Shown here: positions 13,441 through 25,587 of the stretch, piece by piece
How positions within the stretch are numbered: the stretch's first letter is position 1
Layout: the number at the start of each line of letters is the position of its first letter
Origin: Nymphaea colorata
Taxonomy: Eukaryota; Streptophyta; Magnoliopsida; Nymphaeales; Nymphaeaceae
Length of the DNA stretch: 64,000 nt
NCBI RefSeq assembly: GCF_008831285.2
Contig: NC_045139.1
Coordinates: forward strand, 6,666,204 to 6,730,203
Reading direction: 5' to 3'
Position numbers and translations under genes: made by a program
Notes under the pieces: model-generated
What the model was told of the DNA's origin: nothing
The model's database searches: none
What the model saw: only the letters and a program-made list of their open reading frames with translations

Positions 13441-13605
13441 ATGGCGACGCTGGGAAACTCGCGCTCTCTGATATTTGAGAAGTCCGCTTGTAGAACTCTG
13501 CAACTTCCCGGGCCTCATCCTCTGTCAGCTCTGCCGAAGAGGCCGTATCTCTTTGTTCCCCCTCACAGAGGGAGCAGAAAGGAGGACGGAGGATGGAAAC
13601 CCTGA
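13441..13605 (+). other. Upstream ORF overlapping the PTAC10 start codon
   Basis: A 54-codon frame starts at an ATG in good context (AAAATGG: A at -3, G at +4) and ends with TGA at 13603-13605, 13 bases inside the main coding sequence and in a different frame. A TATTTAA box at 13374-13380 would place transcription start upstream of this ATG. If the transcript includes it, scanning ribosomes would meet this AUG before the PTAC10 AUG at 13593. Its peptide has no domain I recognise. Whether it is in the mRNA is inference. Confidence 0.5.
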
Positions 13606-16600
13606 CCCTCTTCTCCCCATCCTTCCCGAACCTCATCTTTAAACCCAGCGTTAAGGGGCCGTACTTCTCATTCGCCAAATTCCCATTGCATGTCGCAGGA
13701 AAGCGTCGGCTCTCGGACAGCTTCCGGCGTTTTGCCGGCGGAGGATCGTCTGATGAGTTCCCTGTAGACGACTCCTACCTGGAGAAGTTCAAGCCCAGGA
13801 GCAAGGAGACGGAGGACGAGGCGCGCCGGAGGAATTGGATGGACCGGGGCTGGGCTCCGTGGGAGGAGATCCTTACGCCCGAAGCGGAGTTCGCGAGGAA
13901 GAGCCTTGATGAGGGGGAGGAGGTGCCACTGGAGACGCCGGAGGCAATCGAGGCGTTTCGGATGCTAAGCCCGAAGTATAGGAAGAAGAAGATGGAGGAG
14001 AGCGGGCTCAGCGAGGATGAGTGGCTGAGCAAGCAGTTCGAGATCAAGGGAGAGATTCCGGAGCCGTTGAAGACAGCGTGGAACGGCCCTCTCGTGCTTC
14101 TGAAGATCCCACCAAGGGACTGGCCTCCGCCGGGGTGGAGGGTGAACAAGCGGGAGCTCGAGTTCATCCGCGAGGCGCACAAGCTGCAGTCAGTTCGGAT
14201 TGACCCGGACAACGTGGAGGCGGCCATTGATGCACAGGAGGCCAGCTTTTCTCGGTATGAGATATTCTTGAAGCAGTACAAAATATGGGTGGACGCCAAC
14301 AGGGAAAGGTTGGAGGATGAGTCTTATGAGGTTCGATTTTCTTCTTTCCTTTTCTCACACCTGCAGACACACACAAACACCACACAAGCACACACTTGTT
14401 ACGAGCTATGCTTGTGGTTACGATAGTAGCACTGCGATGTCGATAATAATGAGGATGATAAGAGAAAATCTACGTGGTAACTCAAACTAGTGGTAGAGGG
14501 GTCGCTTTTGTTGGTGTAAAAGTAGTCGTAGTAGCAGTAGTACCACCACTGGTAGTCTGGTAATAGTGATCGTTGTAGTAGCAGAAGCTGCTGTTGCTGC
14601 AGCAGCCGGAGTACCAGTAATTATGGTGGCAGTGATCATTGTTCTTCAATTCCAGTAACCATAATGATCTGTATAAACAATGGCAGTAACCATAATGATC
14701 TGTAAACAGCATTATTAGGCCAAGAAGTTTAAGCGAATGGTAGCAATTTATACTGCTAGTTCCATTTTTAGTGAATTATATGACGGTCTTCTTTGTAGTC
14801 GGTGGTGGTAAGTTTTGGTTCAGGTGGCAACTGTAGCAGCTAATGTGTGTGAGACTCCTTAAACTAATCTATTTGGAAGTACACATTTCAGTGTAGTGTC
14901 TTTGGGAATCATTCGGCGCTGATTTGTTTAGCACAAAAATGTAAAGAGCTTTGTCGTTAATCTATAAAATTTGTGTGTGTGACAAACTTTTAAGATTAGC
15001 GTGAAGAGTTATATCTGGTGTATGGTACGAACTTGACACTTCTGCATCTGGTGGCTGGCTGGAAAGCTGCTCACAGTTTTCATTTTTTTCTCTACATGAC
15101 CATCCTTTTTGTTTTTAACAACTAAGAACCAGAAAAATATAGTTTACTCGGAGTAAAACAGAAAAAAAACAGCTTCTGGACAAATGGATCCTTAATCTCA
15201 AACTTTAGCTTTGTGCAGTATGTTTGGCTGCCAAATGCTGATTTTGTATACATTCTGGAAACGGCAGCACTTGCTGTCCTGTGTTATGCATTTGTGAATT
15301 ATGATGTCTGTGTGTGTTTGCGTGGGCATGGGTATCTGTTCTTGTAGATGATTTACGTTTTTTGTCTTTTACTACTGGTTGTTCATGTTCAGGAAGATCA
15401 AGACTATTATCCTGGTAGAAGGAAAAGAGGCAAAGATTACAATGAAAACATGGTAAGTTTTCTCTTATTGTTTCATTTCTTTATATTTTTAAGTGTGTTA
15501 TCCCATCTTTTCATCAGGCTGCTTGAAGATTAATATGTTTTTCTTTTTCTTGCATGATCATTCTTGATCGGCCAAACTCTCTCACCAGCATGAGCTTCCG
15601 TTTCTGTATCCAGGACAGGTACTTTGTTTAGCATGTTACATTTAGTATTAGAATACTGCGCTCTTAATTGTGTGACTGGATCACAAGTTAAGTAGCAAAT
15701 CATAAATTTTGATTTGATTATTACTTGATCAATTGCTCCATCAATTTTGACTAAATTGTAAATATGACTTTGTAAAACTGAATGAAGATGCATTTGAATA
15801 TCTACCTAATGGGTCCACCAATGCTTGGAAGAACATGCAAAATACATGGTGTGAGTATTTAAAATTGTCTTTGGGCCCTCAAAGTCTTGTAGAAATGCCA
15901 AAGGATATTCTCCCTTACATCTTAGTTGATGCCATTATAACACAATGGTTTGCTGGCTCTCATTCATGAGTTTTCTTGACTAATATTGTCATTAGCATCT
16001 GCCCTCTTCTTGGCAATTTTCTCAGCCATTAATTTTTTTGTGGGCCTCCAGGCTCCAACTAGCTGCGTTCAAAGTATTCTTAAATGATTGTAATTTATCT
16101 ATTACATTTTTTACAGATTTGTGCAGGAAAAGTGTCTAGCATACACCTCTATCAAGGAGCATTTGTTGACATTGGCTGTGTGCATGATGGGTAAACTTTT
16201 GATCATCACTTTTGAAATGGATTTTGTAAAACTTTAGGTGTGTTGTAATACGTCACATGCTTGTAAATGCTAATAACCGTTGGCCCTGGAAGGACTACTA
16301 ATATGCATAGGTATAAGCAACAAGTAATTGCTCATTCTAGCAGTAACAAATTCGTCTTTTTGCAAAAAGATGTAGAAATATCTTCAGTAAAAAAATTTCA
16401 CCGAATGGCATATATTGCTTATCATGGCGTGCCACTTCCTCTGTTATAACTGGCTCAGTGCCATTAGTTATGAAGGTCTCTCTTCCTTGCTTTGTTAGAC
16501 CTGTTTAAGTCCCTGTTCTTCCCAGATAACTGTTGCTATTGTTAGAGATATGACATTATCTTTGGTGGTCTTGCTTTAGGGCTTATCTGTGGCGGAGACA

Positions 16601-19600
16601 AGTGTGGGCTGATGTTGGCCATTGCCCACACCAGTATACAGAAATGGCTTTATTTATACATTAAGTCCTTAACCAATTTTATTTATTTATATATGAGTGT
16701 CCCTTCAAGTTTAAAATATGTACCAGTAGTGCCCCTTCAGGCAGAAATTTTCTGGCTCCGCCATTGGGGTTTGTCCTTTTTGATTGGAAAGTAACCTTCC
16801 AAAAGGTTCATATTATACAAAAATTTCCTGCACTGTGTGTATTTTTGCGTTTGCTTACTGGATTTCATTGCTTAATGGAAATCTTCTGTCTGCCTTTTTC
16901 AGTTGGGTTCCCATAAAGGGAAATGACTGGTATTGGATACGTCATCATATACAAGTGGGCATGAATGTCATTGTTGAAATCCTGGTGAGTGATTTTTCTG
17001 TTGGGTTTCTTTGTTACTCCAGATACACATTAGTTGTTCGTTCAATGCCATGCGTTTCTGACTTCTTGCCTTAACCTATGATCCGATGGAAATGCATTTG
17101 ATTCTAGCTTGCAGTTGTATCCTTTTTTGAATAGTATTGTCCAATTTCCAAATATAAATTCAGTACAACGAGTGAAGCCCTCATTGGGCAAAGCTATTGT
17201 TTTTTTGTTAGTTATAGTTTAGTTTAAGCAGCATGATTTCAATTTATATTGAACGAAGCATCACATGTTGCTTTTTAAGGGTTGAACTGTGAAGTTGCAT
17301 CTGGTTTAGCTCCACACAGGCTAACTTTAGACCTTTCTCAGCTTTTGAAGGCTAAATTAGCTTGTGATGTCAGATGTTTGCATGAACAGAAGCATCTTAG
17401 ATTTCCTTGTAAACTTGCTTAATTAATGCCTTCCCCTAGAGCCAGATGCTGGGTACATTTCAAATTCAATGTACTAAAAATGGTTAGTGATCTACTAAGG
17501 GAAAATAATTACATGACTACAGGATTGCTATTCCATGCAGACTGAAATATGTGATGATTTCATCAGATTGCATGTTTAACATTGCTAGTTATCAGCCATA
17601 AGTATATCAAATATAGTTCTTGTTGATTTCTCTACATTTCCTAGTTTTTTTTTTTTTGCTTCCTTATGGACATGCCTGGGTGAAGTGTCAATTTCTATTT
17701 TGTGTCATGCTAATAACTTGAGGGCAAACAAATTATTTCTTATGCAATGATGTAGTACCTGGCTGGAATTGTATATGTTTGGATTTTGGAATGTATATGC
17801 AAGATTGCCCAGAATGTCAGTTGGTAAATTGTTTTTAGAAAGACTTGGTAGCCTTAAATGCAGCACAAAATAAAACTGTGTCTGTGGGGAAACATGTTGG
17901 ACTTGAATATGAGGATTTGCCTGATAGTCTTCTCCATATCTGTATTTTGTGACTATGTTTTATATATTGATGCTAATTTGGCAGGCAAAGCGTGATCCAT
18001 ACCGGTATCGTTTCCCAATCGAATTGCGCTTTGTTCATCCAAATATTGATTATCTTATGTATGTGCTGAAAACTCTCACTCTTTCCATCCATATTTTACA
18101 TTTGATACTTACTCATTTTGTGTTGTATTTTCAGCTTTAACAGATTTGAATTTCCCCCAATATTCCATCGTGATGAAGATACAAATCCTGATGCCTTATT
18201 GGTGAGTATTGTTCAGAATGTCTTTGATTGTGTGTGCATGTGTAGGACCCTGTATATGCATTTGCCTTTATGAATGAATTTTTTTTCCATCTTCAATGTG
18301 GCAGTCGCTGCTTGCTACTCTATTCTGAGTATAAGATTAACAAGTCAGTTGTCAGGTCATCCAAAACTTATCATTGATATCTTATTGAAATGCTTTCAAG
18401 AAGCTGTCATTGGCTCCATTTCGGTGCATTTTATGCATCTGTAATAATACTGGATGCTTATATGCAATAAAGAGTATAGTCACCAATATCTCCCATTCCT
18501 CAATATTTGGAAATGTGTCAATAATATGAGCATTGTAAAATGATCAGTTAATATTGGAAAAATGGTGTTAGCATTTGTAGTATAAAAGAGAATTATATAT
18601 TTAATAATGTCATGATATTATTGGAATACTAGCACAATAAAATGATAAACATATACTGTTAAGTTTCTTTATTTTAATTTTTTCTTTTTGGTATTTTTGG
18701 CAGACTATTCAGTTTTATTTGTTTTATTTTAGGAAAATTCTATGATTATCTCATTATTTTTTGCAAGGAAACTGCTGAAAAGCATATTTTTTTGTACTTT
18801 ACAAAAATTTGAGATTTTCTGGAAGAAACCCCGCAGTTTACAAAAAGATTTTTATGAAAAACCTTGCCAAGTAATTTCCTAGAACAATTGCATTGGCTAT
18901 ATTGAAGAGTACAGGAAAGGTAGTAGGATATCTAGAAACTTTGGCACTCCCCGCACTCCCCTGCTCGAGCTTAGTGGTGTAGGCGCAATTTATATATATC
19001 TTGTGTTAGAGACTTCATAAAGATGAATGTGGCATTAGGAAAGCTGTTTGTTAAGTTGATTAGGGCACAACTTAGAGCTCACGAGTTGATTCTAATAGCT
19101 ATACAAAAACCTATACATCTCTATCAGCAAATGCAATCTTTAATGATTCAGCAATCTTGACAGGACTGTGTTCCTTGGTGTTTGTTTCATAGGTGTCCTA
19201 TGCCATAATAACGTTTAAACTGCCTCTGCCTGCTCCGGTACTTCTTCTCAATTATAGCCTTTACTACTGAGCTCATAGCCAGTAGCAGGCTAGCAGCTAG
19301 AAGTAGACTTGGAAATGCATACTTAGGAGTTGGGACACAAATGAATTCTTCACGTATGCTTCTAGTTTTGGATCCTTTGTCTCTTCAAATCGAGCGACAT
19401 ACATAGCATCAGATTAATGAAATCTCATTCTAGGACCTAGTCATCATTACTTGGTTAATCATAAGTTGATACACTCCGCACAGCAGTTCTCAGACTAGGT
19501 TTTCTGAAAAGCAATATCTAGATAAATCTAATCTGTGCTTCCTAACCAAATGAATGAAATTCTCCGTCTTGTCTCGGTGAATATATCTAAATGAATTAGA

Positions 19601-22600
19601 TTTTACCCATTTGAATGGTATAAATTATGGCGATCTGTATCATTGTTATAGGCTATGTCACATAGGTGCAGGGTGTGGGTGCCGGAGCGGCACATCTCAA
19701 AAAATTTAGGTGTGGCAGTGCGGCAAGGGTATTTTTTTTTTATTATTATTATTTTATATATATATAAATGTCAAACTAACAAACATGAACCTGTTCATGC
19801 CAAGTACATCCAAGTAGTACTAAAAGGAAAAGAAGAGAATAGAAGAGTAAAATGAGCTGCAGGCTGCAGTTGTCTCACAGTTGCTAAGTATGACCAGCAA
19901 TATTAATGTCCCACTTCCCTCTTTTTTCTTCATTTTAACTTCTATATATGTATGTGCATGTGTGTGTACGGCCATACCCCCGCACCCAAGTTTTTTAAAA
20001 ATGGTCCGTACTCGTACCTGCACCGACACCCGTACCCGTACCTATGTGACATAGTTGTACGGCAATTTGATCAAAGGAAATAAGAGAAGATTTTATTGCA
20101 TCTGAAAAAGTTCTGCTCGAAGGTCCATTGTTTCGACCTCAGAGAAACAATCAAGTGTAAGAAAAAGAAATCAAAATTTCTATGAGATGAAGCTACCCAT
20201 GGTCCCAAATTTTCCCACGATGCTCAGCAGAAGCAACATAATCAATAATTCTTTTTAGCAGAAAGTTAGGAAGGGACAAGAGGATTTGACCTGATCTCGT
20301 CGAAGATAAGGACCCCAGTGGAGGGAGAAGACAGAGAGAAAGGAGTGGATGCGGCCGGTGGAGGGAGAAGACGTAGAGAGAGCAGTGGATGCCGCTGGTG
20401 GAGGGAGAAGACAGAGAGAGAGCAGCAGATGCCGCCGGTGGAGGTAGAAGAGAGAGAGAGCAGCGGACGCCAGGCGGAGAGGATGCTGTCGGTGGAGGTA
20501 GAAGACGGAGAGAGAGCAGCGGGAAGGGCACGATCGATGGTTCCCTAAATCGAGTGTTACATAAATAAAAATAAATAAAAAAAAACCAAAAAATGGACCA
20601 ACATGTCCATGACGCGGTTTGACCGTACATGACTCACGTTTGACGCGAGTCAGGTGCGCATCCAGACTTGACGAAAATAGTCGGGTGCGGCTGACTGCAC
20701 CCTACTCACCTTGACTATGTATGGGATTGCACCCGCACCCGAGTCGCGTCGATGCAGGTGCGTCACCAAAAACACAACACCCATGTGACTTAGGTTATAG
20801 GTGTCAAGAGCCCTTCCATCCACTAATGGCAAGTGGGATTCGGAGTCCCGCATATCCATCTATAGGCATTCTTGTTGTAGCTATTTCAACAATCATGGTT
20901 TCTTAACTTTTATAAAGCCTCAGGGTAGATATTGATGATAGCAGCCAAGTTATGATGAGTTGTCCATTGAAATGCAATCTTTGGTTTCTGCTGTCCATGT
21001 TATGTCCTTTGTTCCCAATGGAGCATTGGTGAGTTCAAAATGTATGTTAAAAGAAAAGTGATACCTATTTGTGGTGGTAAATCTACTTGGTGATCAAGAT
21101 CCAACCATATTTTGTATCTTTTCTGGGTTTGTACCCTTGCATTCTCCAAAATAGGAAACAACAGGAGGGCATTCAAATATTAATGAAGGCCACCAAATTC
21201 TGGTATCCATGAAAATGCAGGTAAAATTAACTTACAAGCTATAAAATGCACGGGGTGACATTCATTGTACAAAGGTCAAAATGACTGTCAACCTCATTTA
21301 TGTGCTGTAGATATGGAAGTCTGCTAAGTGAGCTAAATTTACATGTCTGGCTTCCTTCTTTTCCTCCATTTTTTTGTGAAAGCAGTTTTACTGGAAGTAA
21401 ATTGTGTACTTTTTTCTCTTGTTTCTTTTAAGGGATAATACATGTTGAACTTTGTCCTCTATTTCCTGATAATTATTTATCTTGGTTTCTCTTCTGCAGC
21501 GTGATTCTGGGAGATCTCCAATGCCAAGAAGAAGGCAGTTGGAGAAAATTGAGGAGCAACCTCTACTGTCTGATCATCCTTACGTAGATAAGGTAAGATC
21601 AGTGTCACAAATGTCGTTTTAGGGTTTCTACCGGCGAGATTTTTCTTGGGGTTTTAACGGCAAAGTTGTTTTTGTCGGGAAAATTTTGGGAAAAACTCAG
21701 AAAATTTTAAAAATAAAAAAATAGGTATAAATGAAATAAATGAGAAACTAATAAGAAAACATGAATAAAACTATATAAAAGTGATAGGAATGTTTTAATG
21801 ATAATAAAAATGATGAAAATAATTTAGTTTAAGTTTATTTTTAAATCCATGATAATATCAATGCTAAAAAATAGAAAAAATGAAAACATCGGGAAAAAAA
21901 ATGCGATAATAACGCGATAAAAATTTTCCCCTTTTTTTCAAAATATCACGATTTTTTCCAATTTTTTGTTTTCCTGATTTTTGATGTTAATATCGCGATA
22001 CTTTCAAAAATATCACGCTATCTGTGACCGTAAGACACAAGTCTTCTGCCAGACTTCCTTTTTTCAGTTACATGGATTGCCTTGCAAGAGAAGCCTATGG
22101 GAGGTATTGAATTTACAGTTTTTTTACTTGGTTCAAAATTTTCTCAATCTTGTGAACAAAAGGACATTATTCCTGGCTGAATAAATGTAAAGCTGACATG
22201 GTGGCTGATATAGTTACTTTATCTGATAAAAAGTACCTATATTGTATTTGTAAAGGAATATCTGGTCATTATGCTTTGCTGGAGACTAATGGTTGCTAAA
22301 GAGGGACTGTTGTGCAGAAGGAGAGGAAAATATTTTAGACCTCCATAATCCAGCTACATATATAACTATCGCCTCAGGATTTAGGTTTTTCTTACTTTAT
22401 TGACCATGCCTCTTTTAATTTTTACTTATACAGAAAAATATTGAACATATTATTAGTTAAATCTGGGGCTTCTGCCATTTCAATTTCCTGTGTCATTGTG
22501 ATCTGAGTTGCTTTAGTTATCTAGGCAAAAACACTTTCATCAAATGGAGAAAATAATCAATTCCACATATTTTAATTATGTTTAATCACAAACTATAATT

Positions 22601-25587
22601 ATACTTTTCACATTTATGAAATGTTACACAATATGGCACTTTGTTCTTTGAAACTATTGTCTTTCTGTATTCCATTATGCTCGTTAGCAGTTACTCCCTA
22701 ATGCATCTTGGAGTCGCTTGTTATTCAGTTTGATCAAAGAAATATGCAACATAAAGCTCCATATTCACGATTGTTTTCACCTTCAGTGGCTCCTGAAATT
22801 TGGAACCAGACATTTTGTGATGTTCTTTTTCATGGTTGCAGAATTTTGCTAGACACAATGATTCAAGTGCTAATTTTGGTGTTAAGTGTCCATGATTTTT
22901 ATTTTCTATGCAGATATGGCAGCTCCATGTCTCTGAACAGATGATTCTAGATGATGAGGAAGAGAATCCTGACGAGTATAAAAACGCTAATGATGTGTCT
23001 GAATTGATGGATGCTGATTCTGCTAATGATGAAGAATCCATTGAATACACACAGAGATATTTCAAGAAGGCTTTACTTCCACATGTAATCATGGTAATGA
23101 GAAATTTCAAGAGTTCATGTTTTACTGCTTCTGAAATATTTGAAGAAGGCTTTACTTCCACATGTATCATGGTAATAAGAAAATTCTAGAGTTCATGTCT
23201 TACTACTTTTTTGAATTATTATCTGATATATGACAATCATAATTCTTGCAGAAAACAAATGTGAAGGAACTTGATATGAAATCTGCCTGTGCTGAAAGGC
23301 AGGTAAAAGTGTCACCAACAACTTCTGTTTAGCATGTCACCATTTGGTGGATTACCAATATTTTCCTGATTTTAGTTTCAGCAGGATTCTTTTTCCATAT
23401 AATCTATGCATGTTACATTTGAAGCTATGTGATGTCTTCACTCAAGCGAATCACTTTAACATGTTCTTTCACATATAAACAGAAACAAGGCCGCACAACT
23501 TAAAACATCGTGTACGAAGAAGTCATGTTGCAAAGTTTGAAATATTTCCTTTTATGTCTCATAAGTCCAGAATTTGGACAAATATCCTGTGAAGGCATGG
23601 GTCTATGAAGAGCTTTGTCATATTTGGACTTAGGACCTTGAAGCAAGAGTGACTGATGCAGTGTTTCCAGGCTATCATGTTATTATATTATTTTTTTATC
23701 AAATTACCATGTTATGTGGTTGCCTCTAAATGGCCAATGTACTTGTATTGAACTTTTACTCAACACATATTGTGAAACCTATGCCTCTCTCAAGCTCCAT
23801 TTGTATTTATTGGACTTAAGTCAAAGAAGGCAAGGATGGAGCCAACACATTGTGCCATGCTTTGGAGGTGCAGAGAGATGTATGAATGTGCTGCCCAATC
23901 TGATTCTGTTTTATCACTTGCAGACATTGATTATCATCATTCACTATGTTGAATCTAAAGGTTTATATATGGAGTGTAAATAGGTTCCACACGTTTTTCA
24001 CATTCTCTTGTCTTTTGCTGTTTAAATAATTTGCTTTTTCTTTTTCAACCCAGCTTAATAATAAATTAAAGAAGGAAGCTGAGGAAAGAGGAGAAGAGTT
24101 TAAGGTAACAAAATTGCACAGAAACATTGAGATGGACGAGTATGATTTTATCCACTGGCGGAGATCTTTGGAGGAGAGGGAAGCACTTATCAGGGATATA
24201 AGCTGGTATTCTCTTTTATCTTTTATTTAATATGTGGATCCTACTCCAGCATGCTGTATATACGCTTATTCTTGTCTAATTTACTATTTCTATAATCTTC
24301 CTTAGAAATATTAATTATTTATGGCTATATTCTTCTACAAACTGCTAATAATCTGCAAGTGAGGTGTTTGCTTATTGCACAATATTTCTGGAGCTAATCT
24401 GCAAGCAGGGCTGTTTGCTATATCTTGCAACATAACCTCTTGGAAGTATGTTGTAAGCACCTTTCGTGAACTATTAGCAAAACATAGTCTGGGGGCAATA
24501 TTTAAGTTTTTAATAGGCTATAATGTTCAATTGTTCAATAAACTGCTTCTATGGCTTAAGCAATCATACACTCGTTGACAAGTGTTAGATAAATAGTACA
24601 GTCACAAGAACTTGTAGTTCAAATGCTTCAAATAGTTTTGAGGATATTCATTGAAGTACTTCAGTTGTCTTACACTCTTATCAAGTGACTTGCAGTTAGT
24701 TGGTCGAGTATTTTGCCTAGTTGGAAGCCCAAGGTTCCACCGCCCTTAGAAATCCAGCTAGTCATCCATTTATTAGCATAATCTGTCAAATGTCCATAAA
24801 GGTTCTATGCACCTGGCAAGGTGGGTCAGTCCAAGATGTCCAATATGAAGGCACTGAGGAGCTTGGCACATGGGGTGAGTGTTCCTTGTTGCAAGGCTAG
24901 AGTGGTAAGACTTTCTCGTTGAAGGGTGCCATGGACGATGGTTTCCCTATTGAAAAAGTAGTTTTAAAAAAGTAATAACTTGCTCGATTATGATTTTTGA
25001 ATTATGAAAATACTGAACTCATATACTGATACGAAAGGGAAGTTCCCAATCACATTGAAAACCACTATGAGCATAGTGGATGTCTAAGCATTAGCTCATG
25101 CAGCCTTGTGCTTTTTGCAACTTGTCCGTATCTCTCTTTCTTGGTGATCTGATTTACATAGTGATTTCTATGGTAATATTTCTCTTGTTTCTTCAGTCGG
25201 CGAGCACTTGGCCTTCCCCTAGAGGAGCCAGAAAGATACAAGGATGACAGTTACTTTGGAAAAGACCATTATGACCCTTCAAACCCATTATATCGCTATG
25301 ATTACTGGGGAGAACCCAAAAACTCTGAGAAGAGCAAACAAGAGAGGGAAACTGATCTCCATAACAAGTCAATAATTGGCAAAGGGACGGTATGGTATGA
25401 GATGTCATACGAAGATGCAATTAAACAGCAGATGCAGCGGCAAGCCGGAGCTCATAAAATGAAAGAGGATGATGAACAAGACGAAGAGTATTCAAATTCA
25501 GGCAACTCAAGTTCAAACACATCACAGCCAATTGTTAATGGAACTGAGTCAACCCACATGTCGGATGACGGGTTATTTGGACAATAA
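13593..25587 (+). CDS. PTAC10: Plastid transcriptionally active chromosome protein 10 (PEP-associated protein 3), S1 domain
   Basis: Nuclear-encoded chloroplast protein of the complex around plastid-encoded RNA polymerase, needed for plastid gene expression and greening. Twelve exons: 13593-14330, 15393-15452, 15589-15618, 16117-16190, 16903-16984, 17985-18058, 18135-18201, 21500-21592, 22914-23093, 23252-23302, 24054-24205 and 25197-25587. All are GT-AG and all phases close, giving 1992 nt and 663 residues, the usual family length. The N-terminus is rich in Ser, Phe, Lys and Arg with few acids, as in a transit peptide. Residues about 274-345 form the S1 RNA-binding domain (FLYPGQICAGKVSSIHLYQG, then GAFVDIGCVHDGWVP). 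An acidic stretch follows (ILDDEEENPDEY), and the C-terminus is low complexity. Exon 3 is only 30 nt. Intron 7 carries a hAT-like element, and the donor of exon 9 is tandemly duplicated. The start is the first ATG in the open frame that leads into the family sequence; an overlapping uORF lies before it. Confidence 0.96.
14470..14715. repeat. Trinucleotide-rich tract (GTA/GCA/CTG) in PTAC10 intron 1
   Basis: Intron 1 contains a degenerate run of GTAGTA, GCAGTAG and GCTGCTGTTGCTGCAG words, plus a short repeat of AACCATAATGATCTGTA (about 14657-14703, two copies). It is simple-sequence DNA and encodes nothing recognisable. Confidence 0.7.
19653..20793. mobile_element. Non-autonomous hAT-like element in PTAC10 intron 7 (copy 1)
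   Basis: The element is 1141 bp and is bounded by exact 8-bp direct repeats GTTATAGG at 19645-19652 and 20794-20801, the target-site duplication size of hAT elements. Its termini are inverted: left CTATGTCACATAGGTG, right (reverse complement) CTAAGTCACATGGGTG, 14 of 16 identical. No transposase frame is present. Inside is a GA-rich minisatellite (20320-20521) and, ending at 20056, an inverted copy of the left end. The right 200 bp is GC-rich (ACCCGCACCCGAGTCG) and matches the right part of the element at 53876-55082. Assignment to hAT rests on duplication length and end structure only. Confidence 0.8.
20320..20521. repeat. GA-rich minisatellite, about 40-bp unit, five copies
   Basis: Units beginning GGAGGGAGAAGACAGAGAG (later GGAGGTAGAAGA) and containing GATGCCGCCGGT repeat about five times within the hAT-like element. 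The long Pro/Ser/Leu-rich open frame on the minus strand (20193-20630) is only the translation of this repeat. Confidence 0.85.
21615..22035. repeat. AT-rich dispersed repeat in PTAC10 intron 8
   Basis: A stretch starting near TTTTTCTTGGGG and ending ATATCACGCTATCTGTGACC shares its order of motifs (TTTTTCTTGGG, GTGAGAAACTAATAA or ATGAGAAACTAATAA, ATCACGATAT or similar) with 57910-58190 in a GTE intron. It looks like an old dispersed repeat. I see no clear inverted ends or target duplication. Confidence 0.5.
23059..23215 (+). repeat. Tandem duplication copying the exon 9 splice donor of PTAC10
   Basis: The last 35 bases of exon 9, its donor (ATG|GTAATG) and the following 45 intron bases are repeated with a 79-bp period. 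The second copy runs from about 23138 to 23215, with one base lost (CATGTATCATG against CATGTAATCATG). It keeps a donor, ATG|GTAATAAG, at 23171/23172. Confidence 0.9.

Noticed and set aside
13775..14299. 174-codon frame on the minus strand
   Set aside because: It is antisense to exon 1 of PTAC10, which is GC-rich and leaves the opposite strand open by chance.
16575..16770. Stretch in PTAC10 intron 4 with GTGTGGGC...GCCCACAC and GGCTCCGCCATTGG
   Set aside because: Looks like retroelement debris common in plant introns, but I could not find ends, coding remnants or a target duplication.
20193..20630. 145-codon Pro/Ser/Leu-rich frame on the minus strand
   Set aside because: It is the antisense translation of the GA-rich minisatellite inside a transposable element.
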